Shown: one piece after another, positions 59,324 to 64,000 of the stretch
Layout: every line of letters starts with the position of its first letter
How positions within the stretch are numbered: the first letter of the stretch is position 1
NCBI GenBank assembly: GCA_039962225.1
Contig: JAMPKV010000025.1
Span: forward strand, 1-64,000
Reading direction: 5' to 3'
Length of the DNA stretch: 64,000 bases
Origin: Microcoleus sp. AS-A8
GTDB taxonomy: Bacteria > Cyanobacteriota > Cyanobacteriia > Cyanobacteriales > Coleofasciculaceae
Notes under the pieces: generated by a model
What the model saw: only the letters and a program-made list of their open reading frames with translations
The model's database searches: none
Told to the model about the DNA's origin: nothing
Program-made: the position numbers and the translations under genes

Positions 59324-60352
59324 TTATGCTAGCTTTTGCAAGGCGTTAGAGTACTGGAGCTGAGCTAAAGTGGCGTTACCGGTGCAAAAAAGAACTGTGG
59401 TGAGTTCGGCAATTAATAACTGCACCAAGGCATCGACGGCTGCGGTCGATTCAGCGGCAGCTTGTAAGAAGGGCCATGCCAGACCACCAAGATCGGCTCC
59501 TAAGGCGATCGCCTTTGCCACATCTAAGCCATTCCGCAATCCCCCAGAGGCAATTAAGGGCATGTTTGGGGCGATGGCGCGAATATCGACAATGCACTCC
59601 GCCGTCGGCAGTCCCCAGTCGGCAAAGGTTAATCCCAAGCGGCGCTGTTGTTCGTTTAAGGCTCGCTCACTTTCTACCTTCGCCCAAGATGTCCCCCCCG
59701 CCCCAGCCACATCAATCGCACTGACTCCCGCCTCGATTAGCTTTTGCGCCATAGCGGCTGAGATGCCATTTCCCACTTCTTTGGCAATCACGGGGACTGG
59801 GATTTTATTGCACAAATTTTGTATTTTGTCAATTAAACCGCGAAAATTAGTGTCTCCGTTGGGCTGAATGCACTCCTGTAAAGGATTGAGATGCAAAATT
59901 AAGGCATCGGCTTCTAAAAGTTCAACGACGCGCAGACACTCATCGAGTCCGTAACTGTAATTCAGTTGGACAGCACCGAGATTAGCCAATAACAGAATAT
60001 CAGGAGCGAGCGAGCGCACGGCAAAGGTATCGGCAACTTGGGGATTCTCGACCGCAACCCGTTGGGAACCCACCCCCATCGCAAGCTTATACTGCTGGGC
60101 TACCTCAGCCAGACGAAAATTGATCGTCTTCGCCTGTTGTGTACCACCGGTCATCGAAGAAATCAGCAAGGGAGCGCCTAGGGATTTGCCCAAGAAGGTG
60201 GTCGTTAGATCAATCTCACGACGGTTCAGTTCGGGTAAACAACAGTGGGTGAAGCGGTAACGTTCCAATCCATTCGCATTTTTAGAAAATTGCACGTCTT
60301 CATCCAGACAAATCCTTAGGTGGTCTGCCTTCCGCGTCTGGGTTTCTCTCAT
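59324..60352 (-). CDS. fni: Isopentenyl-diphosphate delta-isomerase, type 2
   Basis: 342 residues, FMN- and NADPH-dependent, converts isopentenyl to dimethylallyl diphosphate. Signature segments: [37 protein letters not shown], the catalytic region [28 protein letters not shown], and the FMN site [17 protein letters not shown]. It serves isoprenoid supply for carotenoids, chlorophyll phytol and quinones. The start [12 protein letters not shown] is usual. Confidence 0.96.
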   Translation of the reverse strand: MRETQTRKADHLRICLDEDVQFSKNANGLERYRFTHCCLPELNRREIDLTTTFLGKSLGAPLLISSMTGGTQQAKTINFRLAEVAQQYKLAMGVGSQRVAVENPQVADTFAVRSLAPDILLLANLGAVQLNYSYGLDECLRVVELLEADALILHLNPLQECIQPNGDTNFRGLIDKIQNLCNKIPVPVIAKEVGNGISAAMAQKLIEAGVSAIDVAGAGGTSWAKVESERALNEQQRRLGLTFADWGLPTAECIVDIRAIAPNMPLIASGGLRNGLDVAKAIALGADLGGLAWPFLQAAAESTAAVDALVQLLIAELTTVLFCTGNATLAQLQYSNALQKLA

Positions 60353-60439
60353 AACTCAAAATTTGAATCTCGGCAGGTTGATGAATAATCTCGATTGTCC
60401 CATCGAGCTTGCACGTCATCCCGCTGAATCCCTGAAAAC

Positions 60440-60991
60440 TCACAAATCCGATTTAGACACTCTGATTAACTCCACACCATCGCGCCCATCGATATCTTGG
60501 AGATAAACCTTCACTTGCTCTTCAGAAGCTGTTGATAAACGCTTACCGATGAAGTCAGGATGAATGGGTAACTCGCGATGACCTCTATCGACCAAAACCA
60601 ATAACCGAATCACTTGGGGTCTACCGTATTCCGTCACCGCATTCAGGGCGGCGCGAATCGTCCGTCCTTTATAAATGACATCATCGACAAGAATCACTTT
60701 TTTGCCAGACAAATCGAAAGCAATATCGCTTTTTGCAGGAGTTCGCAGTTCAATCTGATCCAAATCATCTCGGTAAAAGGTAATATCTAGCGCGCCTAAA
60801 GGCACCGACACCTGCTCTAACACTTCAATCTGACGCACTAGTAGCTGAGCGAGAACTACACCCCGGGTGTAAATACCCACCAGTACCAATTGAGACAAAT
60901 CTCCCGATTGCTCAATGATTTGCGAGGCCAAACGGTTGACCGTGCGGCGTAGTTCTTCAGCGGAAAGAATATTAACAATTTGAGTAGACAT
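60440..60991 (-). CDS. pyrR: PyrR bifunctional pyrimidine regulator/uracil phosphoribosyltransferase
   Basis: About 183 residues from the ATG at 60989-60991 ([16 protein letters not shown]). Starts at 61009 (ATG) and 61012 (GTG) are also in frame. PRPP loop [17 protein letters not shown] and [17 protein letters not shown] are diagnostic. In Gram-positive bacteria PyrR binds pyr mRNA; in cyanobacteria the role is less clear, but UPRT activity is expected. A hairpin with an adjacent T-run lies 60 bases before the start (61048-61078), and could be an attenuator. No consensus PyrR-binding loop was identified. Confidence 0.93.
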   Translation of the reverse strand: MSTQIVNILSAEELRRTVNRLASQIIEQSGDLSQLVLVGIYTRGVVLAQLLVRQIEVLEQVSVPLGALDITFYRDDLDQIELRTPAKSDIAFDLSGKKVILVDDVIYKGRTIRAALNAVTEYGRPQVIRLLVLVDRGHRELPIHPDFIGKRLSTASEEQVKVYLQDIDGRDGVELIRVSKSDL

Positions 60992-61043
60992 CCTGATGGG
61001 TTGGTTCATCACTAGCGAAAGGCAAGCTGCATCAGAAAAATTC

Positions 61044-61078
61044 TATCTGTCATCTCTAAGAGATAGAAATTTTTCCCA
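61044..61078 (-). promoter_or_regulatory. Terminator-like hairpin in the pyrR leader
   Basis: On the minus strand TTCTATCT and AGATAGAA pair around CTTAGAGATGAC, followed by TTTTTCTGATG. It sits before pyrR, where an attenuator would be. Confidence 0.4.
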
Positions 61079-61155
61079 GCCCTCACTATATTTATACGCT
61101 TGGGACGTATTCGGCTGTATCAATGGGCGAATTGCGATCGCTTCGTGTTGCCCCT

Positions 61156-62235
61156 TTAAGCAATCGCTGTAGGACTAGAATTGGGAGAAACTTTCTGTAA
61201 TGTCCCTAAGGTGGTTGGGCCAGCAATGCCATTGACACTTAATCCTCTAGAGAGCTGAAATTTTCGGACGGCGGCCTCCGTCAACTCCCCATAGTAGCCA
61301 GTGACAGGCCCTTGATAGACCCCCACAGCTCTCAATCGATTTTGTAATTGGCTCACAGCCTTACCCTGGCTGCCTCGCTGAAGTATCGTTGTCGAGTTAC
61401 TCCCAAGATTACCCTGTAATGCCGCCAAGGTGGTTGGGCCAGCAATGCCATTCACGCTCAGTCCCCTAGAACGCTGAAAATCTCTGACAGCGGCCTCGGT
61501 CAACTCACTATAAAATCCAGTTATTGGCCCTTTGTAGAAACCTAAAGCGCTTAACCGATTTTGCAGTTGAGTTACAGCAGAACCGCTGTTACCGAACTGT
61601 AGCTGTGTGCCTGTAGGGATGCCACCGATGTCAGAATTACCCCCTAAAGCTGACAAGGTCTTTGAGCCAGCCATCCCATCGACAGATAATCCTTGGGCTT
61701 GCTGAAATTTTCTCACCGCTTCCTCAGTTAACCCACCATAGTAGCCCGTCACTGGGCCTTGATAGAATCCTTGGGCTTTTAAGGTATTTTGCAACTGGGT
61801 GACAGGAATTCCACGGCTGCCGCGCCGCAGCAAAATAGCGATGGGCAGGCTACTACTGCCAGACGTGCCGTATAAAGCCGACAACGTGTTGGGTCCTGCA
61901 ATCCCATCTATAGGTAATCCCTGAGCTTGCTGAAATCGTCTGACGGCTTCCTGGGTGGTCGGTCCGTAGAATCCAGTAATCTGTCCCTTGTAGAAGCCAG
62001 TGGCTGTCAACTTTTGCTGAAGCGCCGTGACTTGTGACCCCTGATTGCCGGTTTGAAGGGCCAAGGCGCTATTACTGACCATCCCCAACACAGCTAAGGA
62101 GATGGCTATTGCGCCCAGATGTATCCAGGCGGAGCTCGGCAGTTTTTTCCAGTTGAGCTGTTCAAAGCACCTGCTTTGAGCGCTTTCGAGGCTTTCAGAA
62201 GATGCTGTCAAATGTACGTAAGCAAGTGTTTCCAT
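61156..62235 (-). CDS. Protein with four peptidoglycan-binding (PG_binding_1) repeats
   Basis: 359 residues. One transmembrane or signal helix at about 37-60 (LGAIAISLAVLGMVSNSAL), then four PG_binding_1 units of about 70 residues, each of the form VTQLQ..L.A.GFY.GP.TG.Y...TE.AVR.FQ...GLSV.GIAGP.TL.AL. Units are separated by Gly/Ser-rich linkers. The repeats are close enough at DNA level (GGTTGGGCCAGCAATGCCAT occurs twice) to suggest recent duplication or gene conversion. No catalytic domain is attached, so it is probably a cell-wall anchoring or sensing protein. Confidence 0.92.
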   Translation of the reverse strand: METLAYVHLTASSESLESAQSRCFEQLNWKKLPSSAWIHLGAIAISLAVLGMVSNSALALQTGNQGSQVTALQQKLTATGFYKGQITGFYGPTTQEAVRRFQQAQGLPIDGIAGPNTLSALYGTSGSSSLPIAILLRRGSRGIPVTQLQNTLKAQGFYQGPVTGYYGGLTEEAVRKFQQAQGLSVDGMAGSKTLSALGGNSDIGGIPTGTQLQFGNSGSAVTQLQNRLSALGFYKGPITGFYSELTEAAVRDFQRSRGLSVNGIAGPTTLAALQGNLGSNSTTILQRGSQGKAVSQLQNRLRAVGVYQGPVTGYYGELTEAAVRKFQLSRGLSVNGIAGPTTLGTLQKVSPNSSPTAIA

Positions 62236-62307
62236 CGCTTGGCTACCCGACTTTTGCTAATCAATCATCCAGGGGATAATTAATTATTAGAGATTTAGAC
62301 CCCAAAC

Positions 62308-63429
62308 TTATTGCCCAATCAGAAATAAAGCGGCGAATGTACCCCCCAACCAAATCAAGACGCAATACCGTGTCAGTCCTAAGGCTTGCTCAATTTTTTC
62401 TCGTGTAATGGGATAAACCGGGTCACCCAGCAGGGGTTTATATTTCGCCACGCCCTGATACCAGTTGCTTCCTCCCAGTTGAACGCCCAAAATTGCTGCA
62501 TAAGCGCACTCACTCCAGCCGGAATTAGGGCTGGGGTCTTTGATGGCATCGCGGAGGCACAGACGCCAGACTTGTTGGGGTTTTCCAGACAGCAGCGCCA
62601 GGGTAATCACGGTTAATCGACAGGGTAACCAGGTGAGATAGTCTTCGAGTTTGGCGCTAAACCAACCTAAATCGGTGAAAGGCTCAACGCGATAGCCGAC
62701 CATGGAATCTAGGGTACTGGCGGCTTTGTAAGCAAGAGCGAGGGGAACACTACCGACTCCAGGCAAAAAGGCTCCGATAATGGCATAGAACAAGGGAGCG
62801 GTTACCCCATCCGTCGCATTTTCCGTCACCGTCTCTAAAATCGCTCGCAGGATTTCTGGGGCGTCCAGTTTTTCGGTATCTCGACCGACATACTGACTTA
62901 ATTGAGAACGTGCCTGAATTAATTGCCCAGCCGCTAAGGGTTGTAACACATCAGCAGCCGCGTCTCGCAAACTTCGACCCGCCAAGCAACTGGCGAGTAA
63001 AATGCTCTCTACCGCAACAGCCACGAAGGGATGAATCCAATTTGCACCTCGCACGATTAGCCAGCCAGCTAGTCCGCTGCCCAGGATAAGCCCAACTGCT
63101 AATAGGATGCCAGCGCAACGGCGTTGCCACTGAACAAGAGCAGAATTTTTTTCAGGGATGTTACTCGCAGCCTCTTGCTCTGGAGTAGGAGTTGTATCTT
63201 TCCATTCTTTTGAGGTAGCTTGCTCTGGCTCGTCTTTACGATTCCATCGCTTGAGTACAAACTGAGTGTATTGAGAAATGACCCAGCCCATGACTCGCAC
63301 GGGATGAGGCCAGCCCCAAGGGTCACCTATTATGTAATCCAGACTAGCCGCCATCAGTAAAACGGTAGCTGTGGGCAGTGAGTTTGCTGCGATGGCGCTG
63401 GGCACAGCAGCAAAGCTTTTCGCATCCAT
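62308..63429 (-). CDS. cobD: Adenosylcobinamide-phosphate synthase CobD/CbiB
   Basis: 373 residues, against about 320 in typical relatives. It attaches aminopropanol to adenosylcobyric acid. Recognisable: YIIGDPWGWPHPVRVMGWVI at the N-terminus, GRSLRDAAADVLQPLAAG, ETVTENATDGVTAPLFYAI, AYKAASTLDSMVGYRVEPF, and the C-terminal LQLGGSNWY. Five to six transmembrane segments are seen. An extra hydrophilic piece of about 40 residues (KDEPEQATSKEWKDTTPTPE) follows the first helix and accounts for the extra length. Confidence 0.94.
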   Translation of the reverse strand: MDAKSFAAVPSAIAANSLPTATVLLMAASLDYIIGDPWGWPHPVRVMGWVISQYTQFVLKRWNRKDEPEQATSKEWKDTTPTPEQEAASNIPEKNSALVQWQRRCAGILLAVGLILGSGLAGWLIVRGANWIHPFVAVAVESILLASCLAGRSLRDAAADVLQPLAAGQLIQARSQLSQYVGRDTEKLDAPEILRAILETVTENATDGVTAPLFYAIIGAFLPGVGSVPLALAYKAASTLDSMVGYRVEPFTDLGWFSAKLEDYLTWLPCRLTVITLALLSGKPQQVWRLCLRDAIKDPSPNSGWSECAYAAILGVQLGGSNWYQGVAKYKPLLGDPVYPITREKIEQALGLTRYCVLIWLGGTFAALFLIGQ

Positions 63430-63841
63430 TTATTAAAGTGTTCCGCACCTGACTACTTTATCAATATAGTTTTCAGTTTTTTACGGAACTAGGGATTTTT
63501 AAGCAGCAGAGCGTCCACCTCTTCCACTTCATGCGTTAAAAATGAGTGGAAAGTTTCAGGAGCTTATGTATCCGTTGTCTAGCTCTTATCTGTGTTCCTG
63601 ACGGCTGGCTCCTGTCTTTAGTTGGTAACACAAACCTTGCTTCTTGAGCAATAGCTCTCCCTTGAGCAGTCAGTCGATACAGCGATACATCTAGCGAGTC
63701 ATATTCAAGTTTGTCACCTATCGCTTGTAATTGTCCTCGTTTATGGCGAAATCTCTCTCTATCGATCAGGCTCAACGGCTTCTATTCTGGTAAGATTAAG
63801 CAATCGAAAACTGTAACTTCAGCATCCGGCTCGACCTCAAG
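63430..63841. other. Spacer between cobD and the partial gene at the right edge
   Basis: A 79-codon minus-strand frame (63536-63775) begins with TTG and is not similar to a family I know; it is not called. No other features are seen. Confidence 0.35.
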
Positions 63842-64000
63842 CTATTCTTGGAAGAAGGATGGAAGGGTAAAAAATTTCCCTCGATGATGAATGGGTTTGT
63901 CTGGTGTTTTTTTAACCCCGCCCTCACTCATTTCATCTGCCTCCCCAAAGTTTGTTGAAAAGCTGTAGAAGCGATCAGGTAATTCTTCTCTAAATTCGGA
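63842..64000 (-). CDS. C-terminal part of an unidentified protein cut by the window edge
   Basis: A minus-strand frame is open from the edge (64000) to TAG at 63842-63844, 52 residues, ending KPIHHRGKFFTLPSFFQE. It is hydrophilic, with FREELPDRFYSFSTNFGEA earlier. No domain is recognisable from this short end, and a chance frame is possible. Confidence 0.3.
   Translation of the reverse strand, partial: SEFREELPDRFYSFSTNFGEADEMSEGGVKKTPDKPIHHRGKFFTLPSFFQE

Noticed and set aside
60991-61155. PyrR-binding anti-antiterminator
   Set aside because: A consensus PyrR-binding loop could not be located; only a simple terminator-like hairpin is visible.
63536-63775. 79-codon minus-strand frame with TTG start
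   Set aside because: It has a plausible helical middle, but no family or start signal; left as unproven.

Overview
The window is chromosomal DNA of a cyanobacterium. The evidence is the gene content (heme oxygenase for bilin synthesis, a Psb32-like TPM protein, the response regulator RpaB, a CCB2/CCB4-like cytochrome b6f assembly factor, delta-6 desaturase DesD, IM30/VIPP1, an SLH-OprB porin), the many GCGATCGC (HIP1) octamers, and the order rplS-tRNA-Trp-secE-nusG-rplK-rplA-rplJ-rplL. The mix of single-domain orphans, Uma2 protein, GT41 transferase and many short repeats suggests a large filamentous genome, possibly of the Coleofasciculus/Microcoleus kind. That genus guess is inference.

Region 1-6023 looks like one end of a CRISPR-associated Tn7-like transposon of the V-K (Cas12k) type. 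It holds tnsB, a tnsC with a large in-frame internal deletion, tniQ, and five TnsB-type repeats ending in TGTACA at 6018-6023. No opposite end, cas12k or CRISPR array is visible, so the element either continues beyond base 1 or has lost those parts. Two nuclease genes (a V8-like protease fused to a NUC endonuclease, and a secreted RNase T2) lie where cargo would be. About 0.73 kb outside the end is a decayed 3' half of tRNA-Phe.

Region 6.2-27.3 kb is mixed. It has small membrane proteins (YtxH, DUF948), Psb32, a solo tnpB inserted between psb32 and a terminator, cobH, a KGG stress protein, a GH13 enzyme, a dynamin-like GTPase split by an in-frame TGA, Uma2, GT41, miaA, gyrB, heme oxygenase, an orphan P-domain protein, pseudogene fragments and a Mo-nitrogenase C-terminal-domain protein. 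Several spacers exceed 1 kb.

Region 27.4-31.7 kb is the translation/transcription cluster on the minus strand (rplS, trnW, secE, nusG, rplK, rplA, L10 leader, rplJ, rplL). Next come an SLH-OprB porin and the phosphate-sensing set sphR-sphS-phoU, followed by a creatininase-family gene, radA, rpaB, ccb, DUF456 and desD.

Region 44-64 kb carries gltB-gltD (nitrogen assimilation), a DUF3370 protein, an unusual long VIPP1/PspA, a DUF2157-GDYXXLXY pair, sppA, fni, pyrR, a four-repeat peptidoglycan-binding protein and cobD.

Two intergenic loci (about 23.5 and 37.8 kb) share a promoter, a GTCATAC/GTATGAC dyad and a downstream terminator-like hairpin. They look like two copies of one small-RNA family. 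Together with the damaged CAST end they are the best candidates for something not yet described.
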